A stretch of DNA of 64,000 nt from Pomphorhynchus laevis. Its lineage: Eukaryota; Acanthocephala; Palaeacanthocephala; Echinorhynchida; Pomphorhynchidae. A program made the translations under genes and the position numbers. Shown piece after piece: positions 26,901 to 32,560 of this stretch. The notes below the pieces were generated by a model that did no database searches, had not been told where the DNA came from, and saw only the letters and a list, made by a program, of their open reading frames with translations. Position 1 is the stretch's first letter, and each line of letters opens with the position of its first letter. Where the stretch lies: the NCBI GenBank assembly GCA_012934845.2, contig WNNJ02002901.1:1-64000 (forward strand), written 5' to 3'.

Positions 26901-28213
26901 AATAGGACAAATTATATAGTTTCATTTGGCTAAAAAAATATGTTTCACAAATGTTTAATCTTAAATGTTAAACAAACTTATACACTTATAGGATTTGTGC
27001 GTTACCTCGCATTTTGATGAAGAAAAAGTCCCCTCAAAGTTTAAGTATAAACTCTTAAATTGGTAATAGCACAAAGATTAAAGTCAAAAATTGAATATTT
27101 TAAAATATAAAGCTCTCAAAAATATGAAATTTCTAGAAATATTAAGGATGACTTTTTATCTAAAGTGAAATAAATTATTGTTTGAAAAACTAAAAATTAT
27201 TTTTTAGAATAAAAAAGTTTTTCTTTAATATCTCAATATTTTTGAGTTGTAAATCGTTTTTATCTTAAACGATGACTAATTGCAATCGTTGAAAAACATA
27301 TTAAATAACTTGTTTCTTATACCTCTATAAATAGATAATTTTGTCTTTAAGATCTTGAAATTCATCCAAAGTTGTACTCATTCAAATTTTGTTGTAATTA
27401 AAATTATAATCAACAAAAGATAAAAATCCACATTGTAAATATTGATTTAAGTAACAGCAGCTACATTAAAAACACTGATTTTAAGCAATTCAACTGTCAA
27501 TTGAAGCACTCCAAATTTCAAATATATAGACTTTTCTTCTAGGTTAACGTTTACGATTCAGTGGACAATTTAAAATAGTTGTATACCTTCAAATAAATTT
27601 ATCTATATCTTTGAACTCACTCTGTTTTGCTAGTACTTAATACCGGTATTTAAGCAAATCCCTGTTTTTAATACCAAATACGACAAAAACAACATTTACA
27701 TAAAAACTCATTTTCAAGTATTTACTAAAAAAATCAACAAAAAAATATTTAATAATATGTTTATATTTTATATAAAAATATAGATTTATATTTATATTCC
27801 AAGTAATTTATATTTCAAAACTATATCTTTATTTACCTTAGGTCAAGTTTAGTAAGTGATGGAATTTGAAATGTACTTGATGGAATTTGTTCAATGTGGT
27901 TATGATGCACAAGCATGGAAGATAGACAACCAAAATGAGGTATTTCAGGCAGTGACTTTAGTTTGTTGTAGGATATGTCAATAAATGTACAGACAGTAAT
28001 TGCAATGAAAATATGATCAATTTTCGAACAAATACCTATTTCAACACAATATTTGTTAATTTCGTCATTAAGTATCGATCCAATATTTTGATGAATGCAT
28101 TTCCCTGACAGATCAATAGTTGTATCATTGAAGTTTTTACTCTTGGAGCATGGTTGACTGCAGGAAATGGATTCCATGAATGATCTATGCCTGTTATGAT
28201 TATTTGACGACAT
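3607..28213 (-). CDS. LRCH: LRCH-family gene (leucine-rich repeats + calponin homology), partial, multi-exon
   Basis: This is the only clear host gene with two diagnostic parts on one strand. Exons between 28.2 and 23.6 kb encode about eight LRRs, followed by the PP..V..KG..HI.KYL signature that caps the LRRs of LRCH proteins. The exon at 3735-3607 encodes the first half of an LRCH-type CH domain. LRCH proteins are cytoplasmic or cortical scaffolds linked to actin and to DOCK-family signalling (known for the family). Exons used here, high to low coordinate: 28213-27837, 25731-25602, 25552-25447, 25388-25249, 23784-23654, 22546-22471, 22419-22306, 17775-17677, 17613-17513, 15770-15674, 3735-3607. 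Consecutive exons down to 15674 agree in intron phase. Introns of 58 and 51 bp sit beside introns of about 2-12 kb holding transposons. The rest of the CH domain, the stop and the 3' UTR should lie left of position 1. More exons probably exist between 15.7 and 3.7 kb. Confidence 0.85.
3740..7080. other. LRCH intron, AT-rich, no gene seen
   Basis: Only short chance frames. A possible exon of LRCH just upstream of the CH exon (donor GAG|GTAACT at about 3868) and a short charged stretch on the minus strand near 4985-4935 could not be supported further. Confidence 0.4.
7084..7156. repeat. Alternating inverted AAAATAAACGTCATTTT repeats
   Basis: A perfect 17-bp inverted repeat with a 1-base loop (AAAATAAACGTCATTTT at 7084-7100, complement at 7102-7118). 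It is followed by TGACGTCA and a third copy of the motif at about 7139-7156. It abuts the end of the Penelope-like element. Confidence 0.85.
7139..8560 (-). mobile_element. Penelope-like element, lineage B, copy 1 (RT without visible GIY-YIG)
   Basis: Minus-strand RT blocks: IPILYWNPKLHKNPIKPRF (8480-8400; the PK(I/L)HK.P..PR motif of Penelope-like RTs), VKGVPMGGNSSPIIADLFLS (about 7950-7890; motif C-like core) and YMFRYIDDICVFN (catalytic IDD, about 7830-7790). LDMNIKLTLTKTTINLYRKD, LHEHSCILYNIKYNTL and RIATICND follow down to 7344. The RT spans at least two frames. The 3' side (7340-7200) carries a terminal segment shared with other copies. No GIY-YIG nuclease is visible, suggesting a lineage or fragment lacking it. 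Confidence 0.7.
7200..7310 (-). other. Lineage B terminal segment with pseudoknot-like pairing
   Basis: On the minus strand the order is GGCCCC (7276-7271), CTGCTATGTT (7269-7260), a short spacer, GGGGCC (7245-7240), GAAACCTGAT, and AGCATAGCAG (7229-7220). The first pairs with the third and the second with the fifth, so the two stems interleave. The same segment recurs near 18760-18840 and 54965-55030, and more decayed near 29165-29290. Confidence 0.55.
8564..8715. repeat. ATATT-type low-complexity repeat at LINE C left flank
   Basis: About 150 bp made of TATAATATTATATTA-type units directly before the hairpin that starts LINE C. Equivalent sequence follows the LINE at 14545-14660. Confidence 0.8.
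8756..9654 (+). pseudogene. LINE C ORF1 remnant
   Basis: The best-preserved parts are at 8756-8938 (61 codons, unrecognised) and 9433-9651. The latter reads RVYIIPDLSPVERDAYKTPN then AELHEKRNID, the basic D.(S/T)P.ER.A...L..E...R pattern at the C-terminus of many LINE ORF1 proteins, which bind the element RNA. Between them the frame is interrupted several times. A segment near 9280-9390 (NVIIIGLP, then IKNIFSRLG-like) fits the start of an ORF1 RRM-like domain. Confidence 0.5.
9729..10490 (+). repeat. 12-bp minisatellite encoding (NPPV)n between LINE ORF1 and ORF2
   Basis: Roughly sixty units of the 12-mer AATCCTCCAGTA, near-perfect in the centre (about 9840-10150) and more varied at both ends. 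The frame AAT CCT CCA GTA stays open from about 9733 to about 10300 without a stop and gives Asn-Pro-Pro-Val repeats; diverged units still mostly read xPVN. A complex block of about 100 bp at 9751-9850 (with CAGTTTATCC and CAGCACATC landmarks) recurs at about 10153-10250. So the array contains a higher-order duplication of about 400 bp. The minus-strand LLED and plus-strand SKSS frames are by-products of the same repeat. Confidence 0.85.
10560..10829 (+). pseudogene. LINE C endonuclease, N-terminal part
   Basis: The frame from 10592 reads MDVLCLTEFWHVDQNDFSIK, with the LTE(T/F)W motif of apurinic-type (EEP) endonucleases, and HGGIIAFSPHWYPLQ, where the catalytic fold continues. It stops at the palindrome at 10800-10832, where the ubiquilin retrocopy begins. 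The rest of the domain resumes at about 11946. Confidence 0.7.
10830..11945 (+). pseudogene. Ubiquilin retrocopy (C-terminal half) inside a LINE endonuclease
   Basis: Ubiquilins are proteasome shuttle factors with an N-terminal ubiquitin-like domain, STI1 repeats and a C-terminal UBA domain. The copy begins within the second STI1 region: NLESLPSGFNVLQRIYRDFQ, then EPMPNATQEQFG and a GTENTNPL segment that match ubiquilin closely. A second STI1-like part (QQLRQLLEDAAENPAISIGM, ending about 11420) and PEIRALYTNLQALMPIIQIQ follow. It ends with a UBA-like stretch at about 11815-11915, LGFHNHYANLSALV...DVNMTVVTKL, where the family has the MGF..R.ANL.AL....GD.N.A...LL pattern. No introns are visible, so it looks like a processed copy. 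It is broken: an in-frame stop at 11420 and at least two later frame changes. LINE endonuclease sequence resumes on the far side. Perfect palindromes mark its left edge (10800-10832) and the start of the UBA (11791-11822). Confidence 0.85.
11946..14394 (+). pseudogene. LINE C endonuclease C-terminal part and reverse transcriptase
   Basis: Endonuclease resumes with FLNIYIFYRPGS-like sequence, GDINVHLDRP (catalytic GD.N) near 12090 and THILGGTLDIVAS near 12210, the usual TH..G..LD end motif. RT follows: LPTLSKILKHLVLDHINTYL then FQSAFRSNHSTE (13180-13310), GVLQGSVLGHILF (GVPQGS motif, about 13535) and MQYADYILLYS, where the catalytic YADD reads YADY. LNPTKSNVLW and LGVYFNNNMHID give the thumb. 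Blocks lie in different frames. The YADD change and the frameshifts make it non-functional. Confidence 0.75.
14545..14660. repeat. ATATT-type low-complexity repeat at LINE C right flank
   Basis: About 115 bp of the same TATAATATTATATTA motif as at 8564-8715. It may be target DNA duplicated or split by the insertion, or a 3' tail repeat of the LINE. Confidence 0.8.
15674..15770 (-). CDS. LRCH: LRCH exon 10: spacer before CH domain
   Basis: The acceptor ACATTTTAG precedes 15770 and the strong donor TTC|GTAAGA ends the exon. The two-base overhang of exon 9 plus the first base here makes Asn, followed by RLSRYDCKYLTTAISKIPDQ and QIDSLAVIQSKF, 32 codons without a stop. Another frame of the same interval is also open, so assignment rests on the phase match with exon 9. 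Phase 0 at the end matches the CH exon at 3735, but intermediate exons may be missing. Confidence 0.5.
16463..17260 (-). mobile_element. LINE E remnant: ORF1-like tail and endonuclease start
   Basis: On the minus strand, 17255-16930 reads AVTRSGLAKTLKDKDTSPLK then NNIENFKKLLIAIRVYLDKN with two stops, a coding-like but unidentified stretch. 16672-16463 reads LIFNFEGLGTLLKGGISSYF then SSFDTLILIETL, resembling the N..G(L)..K.....Y..SFD.....ET start of LINE endonucleases. The pair looks like the ORF1/ORF2 junction of a LINE unrelated to the others here. It is short and broken; it lies in an LRCH intron on the same strand as the gene. Confidence 0.4.
17513..17775 (-). CDS. LRCH: LRCH exons 8 and 9: charged helical segment
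   Basis: Exon 8 (17775-17677) follows TTTGACTAG, reads ELSRQVFDYEQQKLNARAIK and ends NEDK|GTTGAC. Exon 9 (17613-17513), preceded by AAAG, reads RQKIRDEARRTHVERLQSIE then RRRNHARDNIQNN and ends AACAA|GTTAGT. Both are dense in Arg, Glu, Gln and Lys with heptad-like spacing, as expected for the coiled-coil stretch between LRRs and CH domain in this family. A better-looking acceptor (TTTTTACAG, about 18 bases upstream of exon 9) would put an in-frame stop at the junction, so the weaker AAAG site was chosen. Phases 0, 0 and 2 fit the exons on either side. Confidence 0.65.
17868..17915. repeat. (TA)n microsatellite
   Basis: About 23 TA dinucleotides followed by TTATATATTAATG; it lies just before a Penelope-type terminal motif. 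Confidence 0.9.
17948..17990 (+). other. Penelope-type terminal motif (GGC-loop-GCCGAAACGTT)
   Basis: CTGTTGATAAAGGC, five A, then GCCGAAACGTTCAATAAA. The GGC/GCC hairpin followed by GAAACGT is a motif often seen in Penelope-like terminal repeats and recalls the second half of a hammerhead core. CTGTTGA replaces CTGATGA and four extra bases precede the stem, so it is unlikely to be active. Confidence 0.35.
18420..19130 (-). mobile_element. Penelope-like element, lineage B, copy 2 (remnant)
   Basis: 18440-18540 matches the C-terminal RT-coding DNA of copy 1 at 7520-7640. 18711-18960 matches its terminal segment, including CATAGCAGCGGGGCC and the ACATGCTAATGA landmark, the latter part in two partial tandem copies. 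No usable frame remains. It lies in an LRCH intron. Confidence 0.7.
20450..21790. repeat. Direct and inverted repeat cluster in an LRCH intron
   Basis: 20590-20710 recurs at 21429-21546, and 20835-21010 recurs at 21606-21775 (shared TTCTACTAATTTTTAAGAAA and TAATGTCAATGAATGATTAA). 20465-20530 is an inverted copy of 20815-20890 (CCTGAT...AGCAATCA, TAATTTTTAAGAAAC). The pattern suggests two copies of a non-autonomous element with inverted ends. No frame. Confidence 0.6.
22306..22546 (-). CDS. LRCH: LRCH exons 6 and 7 with a 51-bp intron
   Basis: Exon 6 (22546-22471) follows TTGCTTTCAG and reads FTLQANGYVNLNFNSDNQ and on to EFDGE. Exon 7 (22419-22306) follows TTAACTAACAG, reads VISTHSASTTTNDTTYVS and on to SDEFTK, and ends AAAG|GTAGTA. 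The intron between them is 51 bp with a weak GTTCTT donor; phase 0 is kept. Reading past the exon 7 donor gives VVESNKLLDE and a stop at 22275-22273, so a short protein lacking the CH domain is possible by intron retention. The linker is not conserved enough to recognise by family; support comes from splice sites, phase and codon quality. Confidence 0.65.
23210..23310. repeat. Tandem duplication of about 50 bp
   Basis: GTTCTGAAATACGATTGAGC...TTATCAAAACCAA appears twice in a row with one difference (G/T in the TTTGTG/TTTTTG word). Confidence 0.9.
23654..23784 (-). CDS. LRCH: LRCH exon 5: LRR cap and start of linker
   Basis: The acceptor TTAATTTAG lies inside an AT palindrome-rich intron end. 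The exon reads VVRKGLVHIMKYLMTEAYLE and then an acidic linker, and ends TGCAG|GTTATT. Joined to exon 4 it gives PPLSVVRKGLVHIMKYL, which aligns without gaps to the PPxxIxxKGKVHIFKYL cap known from LRCH proteins. This is the residue pattern that separates LRCH from generic LRR proteins. Phase 0 in, phase 2 out. Confidence 0.85.
25249..25388 (-). CDS. LRCH: LRCH exon 4: last LRRs
   Basis: The acceptor ATAAAACAG precedes AATTATCTGG. The exon reads ELSGLRNLTKLYCSFNSL, KRLPSCLRELHDL and CELCVDNNPLELPPLS, and ends at the strong donor TCA|GTAAGT. The NPLE.PP end is the start of the capping signature that continues in exon 5 as VVRKGLVHIMKYL. An in-frame ATG lies just upstream within the 58-bp intron, which is why this stretch also looks like a short free-standing frame. 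Confidence 0.85.
25447..25552 (-). CDS. LRCH: LRCH exon 3: LRRs
   Basis: The acceptor TTTCAAATAG precedes GATTATTCG. The reading is DYSKNQITALPRQIAFLHYL then RYLNVSSNNIKELPK, two LRR units. The exon ends at AAAG|GTTTAA, a weak donor, and a 58-bp intron separates it from the next exon. Removing those 58 bases makes KELPKELSGLRNLTKL, a perfect LRR junction. Reading through instead gives a stop within about 20 codons. The call of a tiny intron is therefore well supported despite the weak donor. Confidence 0.8.
25602..25731 (-). CDS. LRCH: LRCH exon 2: LRRs
   Basis: The acceptor TTTATTTAG precedes 25731 and the donor TTG|GTAAGT ends the exon. The 130 bases read HNKLSLLPSSIGQLQNL then ILIVNNNKIEIINDEIC and CSLKHLIYL, with LxxLxLxxN spacing and no stop. 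The exon was recognised by splice sites and LRR periodicity, as it is too short to stand out as an open frame. Phase 2 in and phase 0 out agree with both neighbours. Confidence 0.85.
26161..26202. repeat. Perfect 19-bp-arm palindrome with 4-base loop
   Basis: CAATTAGCCCATTGACTCA (26161-26179), TTAT, then the exact complement (26184-26202). It lies 160 bp from the retrozyme-like element in an LRCH intron. Partial extra copies of the TATTGAGTCA and TTAGCCCATT words follow to about 26258. Confidence 0.9.
26433..26486 (+). ncRNA. Hammerhead ribozyme-like core, left repeat
   Basis: TGGCA-CTGATGA (26433-26444), stem II region GCCA...TTAC (decayed), GAAA (26459-26462), a stem III candidate CGTTACC/GGTATCG with one mismatch, then TTT and TGTCG, which could pair with TGGCA using wobbles. 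Upstream, a GTC (26397-26399) followed by GGTCCTCC pairs with GGAGG-ACC just before the core, so the true stem I could instead be on that side. Stem II is broken in this copy, so activity is doubtful. Confidence 0.5.
26738..26791 (+). ncRNA. Hammerhead ribozyme-like core, right repeat
   Basis: CTGATGA (26743-26749), a perfect 4-bp stem II GTCA-AAATAA-TGAC (26750-26763), and GAAA (26764-26767), so both conserved core strands and stem II are intact. Stem III (CGGTACTAGTTATCG) is imperfect and the cleavage triplet on this arrangement would be non-standard. Comparison with the left repeat suggests the parent element had better pairing. Confidence 0.6.
27837..28213 (-). CDS. LRCH: LRCH exon 1: N-terminus and first LRRs
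   Basis: Reading starts at an ATG at 28213 (MSSNNHNRHRSF...) and stays open for 125 codons plus two bases. The first 60 residues are polar with a TIDLSGK segment, which resembles the beta-strand start that precedes the LRRs in LRCH proteins. LRR-like units follow: IDISYNKLKSLPEIP, MLVHHNHIEQIPSS, and the beginning of LTKLDL. The exon ends at CTAAG|GTAAAT. Splicing to the next exon turns the last codon into Ser and restores LDLSHNKL, a textbook LRR. A stretch of about 45 residues between the two parts is not LRR-like. It could be a family-specific insert or hide an unrecognised small intron. Confidence 0.8.
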
Positions 28214-28677
28214 TTACACTCTTTTATGTACGACGAGGCTTAGCATACGATTGAAAACCTGTACTTTTCGGACAAGCACTAATCGTTATAAAATCCGGCA
28301 ATCTCGCCTATTAATGCTTGTAGCAGAAGTTTTATCATCAAATGTAAGCGAAATTAAATAAGTTAAGAACAATGTTGAAAAATCTGCAGTCATCAGCGTA
28401 TTACCAAATGTATCCTATAACATTTTCTTAATGTGAAGGGACCAATAGGGTATTATCAGAATGAATTTGCCTGTATGAATATGTAAAGATAGTTACAAGC
28501 CCTGAAGGGAAATACGATGCAATTGTATTTTCTGCTTCTCTACAGTGCTCGGTGCTTAGTCGTATTTTCTGGAGATACCCTTTTTCAGAATCTGTGATGA
28601 CCGATCGCTGTTGTTTTTGAAATGGAACGCTTCAGATTGCGATGACGAGTTTCGTTTCTTTACTTTTGTAAATTACA
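28214..28677. promoter_or_regulatory. Probable divergent promoter between LRCH and an unknown plus-strand gene
   Basis: About 460 bp separate the LRCH start codon (minus) from a plus-strand start codon at 28678. The interval is less AT-rich than its surroundings, has no transposon signature I can recognise, and presumably holds both 5' UTRs. No TATA box or initiator could be fixed with confidence. Confidence 0.4.
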
Positions 28678-28761
28678 ATGTTATCACAACCAGATCACAG
28701 TTTATTCGCCGCCAACAATGCTAATGTTGTATTAGTGACCTGCATCGCAAGCTACTTTATT
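28678..28761 (+). CDS. First coding exon of an unidentified plus-strand gene
   Basis: An ATG at 28678, preceded in frame by a stop nine bases upstream (TAA), opens 28 codons: MLSQPDHSLFAANNANVVLV then TCIASYFI. It ends at a strong donor ATT|GTAAGT. Codon use and the consensus splice site suggest a real exon. The hydrophobic VVLVTCIASYFI could begin a membrane anchor or a buried strand. I do not recognise the protein. Downstream exons are not evident; the next 22 kb are mainly transposons, so the rest of the gene may lie far away or be lost. Confidence 0.4.
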
Positions 28762-29164
28762 GTAAGTACGATCTCTACAGTGGGCAACTGTGTTTAATAT
28801 TAGGAAAAATTATATTTGCAAATTATAAATTAAAAATTAAAATTATATTTTGAAATTAGAAAACTAAAAACAAATATACTAAAACAAAGTGAAACAAATA
28901 TACGTTCCCGTAAATGAACCAGATTATCTTTAATTATGAATAATTAAATATTTGTTTAAATTTGAGAAATTAAATAACTCGTCGTATTTTGTATTATAAA
29001 TTATTTTTAAAATATAAATATTTAAGCCTTAAGATTTTCTACAATTTAGATTTTTATCTAATAAAAGATTTTTTCAGTCTCTAATTTTATAGAATTAACT
29101 CTAATTAACATGTTTTGCCACGGTACTTAGAATTAATTCTAAATACGATTAGAATTACGATTAG

Positions 29165-29290
29165 AATAAAATTCCATAATTAAGATAGGTCTTCTGGTTG
29201 AACTGCTATATTATCAGGCTTTTTTCTTGATACTGCTCAACCCAATACAAAACAGGCATTTACCAAATAAAAATAAATATCAGATGAAAT
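29165..29290 (-). mobile_element. Lineage B Penelope-like terminal remnant
   Basis: GAACTGCTATATTATCAGGC, then GCTCAACCCAATAC and GGCATTTACCAAATAAA follow the order of the lineage B terminal segment at 7200-7310 but with heavy decay. It directly adjoins the 3' end of a LINE A copy. Confidence 0.5.
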
Positions 29291-31539
29291 AGCAGTTAAG
29301 TCCGGCACAATCAATAACCGAAATCAAACTCAGAGTTTTTATTAAAACGAACTGGGGGATCAGCACCCGCCAGCATACACCAACGCGCCGCCTTTCGGAT
29401 GAACTATACAGGGTCTTTCACACACCTGAGAGTCCAGTCAAGGCAGACAATATTAGGTAATATGGAGATGAGGTGCTTGAGAAATTTTACTCATTTGCTT
29501 AAGGGGACATCCTCTGGAAAGGAAGACTAATCCCGAGATTTTTCAGGTACTCCCGAAGGTGTACATGAGCATTCCTTCTTAATAACAAATGATGGACCCG
29601 TTTCATTGCCCAGCTAGCTCACTTCAGGACACTCTTAAACCTATTCAAGTATGATCCGGTCAATCATTGGACCGTAATGGTAAACCCAAGGTATCTTACT
29701 CGATATGAAAAATTGAGAGTGGTTGATTTTGCAAAATGGATGAGAATGCTAGTCTCTATAATTTTTTGGTCGCAAGAGTTCCATTAAAGACTAGCACCTG
29801 CGATTTGGCGGAGCTGATGAGAAGATTGGATGGGGTAGCTGGTCATTTAATTTTTAAAAGAAAGCGGCTGATGTCCGAAACTACATCTTTGAAGCAGCGT
29901 TTAGAAAATAGGGCTGTAATATCATCAGTGTATACCACTAGTTGATGATCGTGTTTAAAAGGTTTGAAAAATACAATAGAGTAGCAAGGTATAAGATTAG
30001 AGAAAGCAAGGAGCCTTTAAGCACATATGTAAGCTTTAAGGTCGTCTTCATAGAATAACCGATTTGTATACATCAAAATCTCCACCATCTCAACATTTCT
30101 CGCATGCAACCCGAGGGACCTGAGAAAAGAGATAGCAAAAAGAAATGGAGATAAAGGCAAATTCAGCAGAATGGTTAAAAAACAGCCACAGTAAGCTAAT
30201 GACCGTTATCTTGGCCAAACCGATGCACTTCTTCAACAACTGATTAAACCGAGCAACTTTTTTACAAGCCCATGACAACCTGGTGGTAATAATTTGTGCC
30301 TACATAGATGGGCGCAGATTATGTGCGTTAGCGTTTTTCGTAGATGGATTTGGGGAATTTTAAAATCGAAATAAGCCGCAGATCTTTCGACTTGTAGTCG
30401 ATTTTTTCTTTGCTAAAAATGCCCATCAGCTGATGTTTATGCCAGACATATCCGAAAGGGTGACGAAAAGCATTGTGATGGCTACCTCATTTCTCTGACT
30501 GTCTTTCAAAAGCTGACGGACACGAGTGGTAATTGTCGCTTGGGTTTTGGAGGTACTTATAATTGGCACGCAGGAATTCTGGATATCTGTAACATATATG
30601 TCCCTACTCCTGAAGTCACCCTAAGGTGGGAATGTTTGGGAATATTGAATTGCTCCCTAATTGTGTAAAGAAAGTGAATCCTCCAAAATTTTATCAAGGA
30701 CAATGCTACCGATCTAGCCCGATGCCCTTTCCTTCCAGTAAACAAGCTTCTCTTTCTTGTATATCTTCCAAAGGAAGACTGAGAAGGATTAAAACGAGCA
30801 ATGACTGCCCTATTCCTAATTAGCTGAAGTCTAAATCTAGAGCTCCCGTATTTTTTCCAGAGTTCCTGTGTGTTGGAATCCAGGAGATTGTGAAATTGTA
30901 TCATTTTTTGCAAGAACCTTGAGTTTTGTCGGAGTGGGATTAAATATTCTATATTTATATTAGTCGAAAGTATTACGGAAGCTTACGAAGTGAGGTATGA
31001 ATTAAATCGGGTCAGACTCTCATTTCCCACAACAGGGAAGAGAATGATCGCTGCATGGAAGAAGACTCTCTGATTGGATAAAAGTTGAACATTCTCCTTA
31101 GCAACGTATCTTGCTCTAACCGCCAAAAGAGTAGCTCATGCGAGGTGGACAACTGTTGGCGCGACTGCTCAATACAAAGGGGCATTAACAGTCACATACC
31201 ATGTAGCAGTAGTATGCGATGCGATAATTTGTTTTTGATCTAGATGTACCCGGAAGTGCACCCCAGGCATTCAGGATATCGGTAACCGATAAATCCCTAA
31301 TCCTGAAGTCATCCCAAGGGCGGGATTGGTTGGGGAGATTAAGTTGCTTTATAATTTTGTAGGGTTAGTGACTCCTCAAAAACTTTGTAAGACTAATGCT
31401 GCCAATCCAACTTTATGCCCTCTCGTTCCAGCAGACAAACTTCTCCTTCATGAATATCTTCCAGCATAAAGACTGAGATGGATTATAACTATCAATGCAT
31501 GCTCTATCTCTACTCAGCTGGAACCTAGTTGTATCTAGT

Positions 31540-31675
31540 TGTGATGAAATTACATCACCATTTACATTGTAAATCTTAACCCTTAATGTAAATTATTTAC
31601 ACTTACTGATTTACTACTTTGTTTTGTAGATATTACTCAATAAAGCTTTTTACAAGCGTATCTGTTTACACTACA
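31540..31675 (+). repeat. 5' LTR of the Ty3/Gypsy fossil
   Basis: 136 bp, beginning TGTGATGAAATTAC and ending CTACA. It contains an AATAAAGC polyadenylation-like word shared with the 3' LTR. Confidence 0.9.
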
Positions 31676-31680
31676 ATTTA

Positions 31681-32560
31681 TTGAGTAATATTATCTCTAT
31701 GGCGGAATCTCATCTACGACCAGAGCGTCTGACGATATTACCCGACGATCCTAAAGCGCAGGATCACTTCTGTCATTGGTCCGTAACGTTCAAAAATTAC
31801 ATTCAAAAGCTGGTAGTGGAGGATGAAGACTCGCAACTATACATGCTATTCAATTTCCTATCGCCAGCAGTGCTTAAGCTCATCAAAACGTATGAGAACT
31901 ACACTTACGACATAAAGTTGCTCAGTGATCGATATGATCGCCAGTTAGCCAAGTATACGCCCGACACATGCTGCGGTGTCGGAAGCAAAGTCCGAATGAA
32001 ACGTTCGACCAATACTTATCCGAACTACGTCTGCTGGCAGCGGAATGCAACTTCGAAGCCATGACCGCCGAGAGCTATCACGATGAGACGCTTCTTGACG
32101 CCATAATCACCGGAATCTATTCTGATCATAGTCGCCAACGATTGCTGGAAAACTCCGAATTGCATTTACAAACAGCGTGTACTCTAATTCGGTCTCTCGA
32201 ATTAGCCGAGTCGAGGGTCAAATCATACGGCGCACCTAACCTGCTTGCATCTGCAGTACAGAATGAATCCGTTGAGGAAACGGTACACCCAACCACAACT
32301 CGACAGCTACAAATGCCGAGCAAGTCGCAGCAACTGAGAAATCAAGTACATGGAACTGCTACTTCTGCGGTGGAAAAGTCAAGCATACAAGGAAATATTG
32401 TCCCGCGCGAAATTAGGTATGTAATAAGTGTCAGAAAACATGACACTTTGCCAAGGTTTGCCGATCGGGCAACTGTAACTCTGCATTCCAAAGTAACGGT
32501 GGGCTTTGCGGATCATGCGGCATCATTGCTACGCAAAAGGTATTTGTTAACGGCATTTGC
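31681..32560 (+). pseudogene. Ty3/Gypsy fossil, gag region
   Basis: Starts just inside the 5' LTR. The encoded stretch resembles insect-type Gypsy gag: an N-terminal segment with HFCHWSVTFKNYIQKL, then QYLSELRLLAAECNFEAMTA and ETLLDAIITGIYSD, which match the retrotransposon gag core. A partial zinc-knuckle region follows near 32350-32480. Broken. Confidence 0.7.

Noticed and set aside
30557-30913. Minus-strand 118-codon frame as an independent host gene
   Set aside because: It aligns with ORF2 of LINE A copy 4 in sequence and position and is a broken piece of copy 1.
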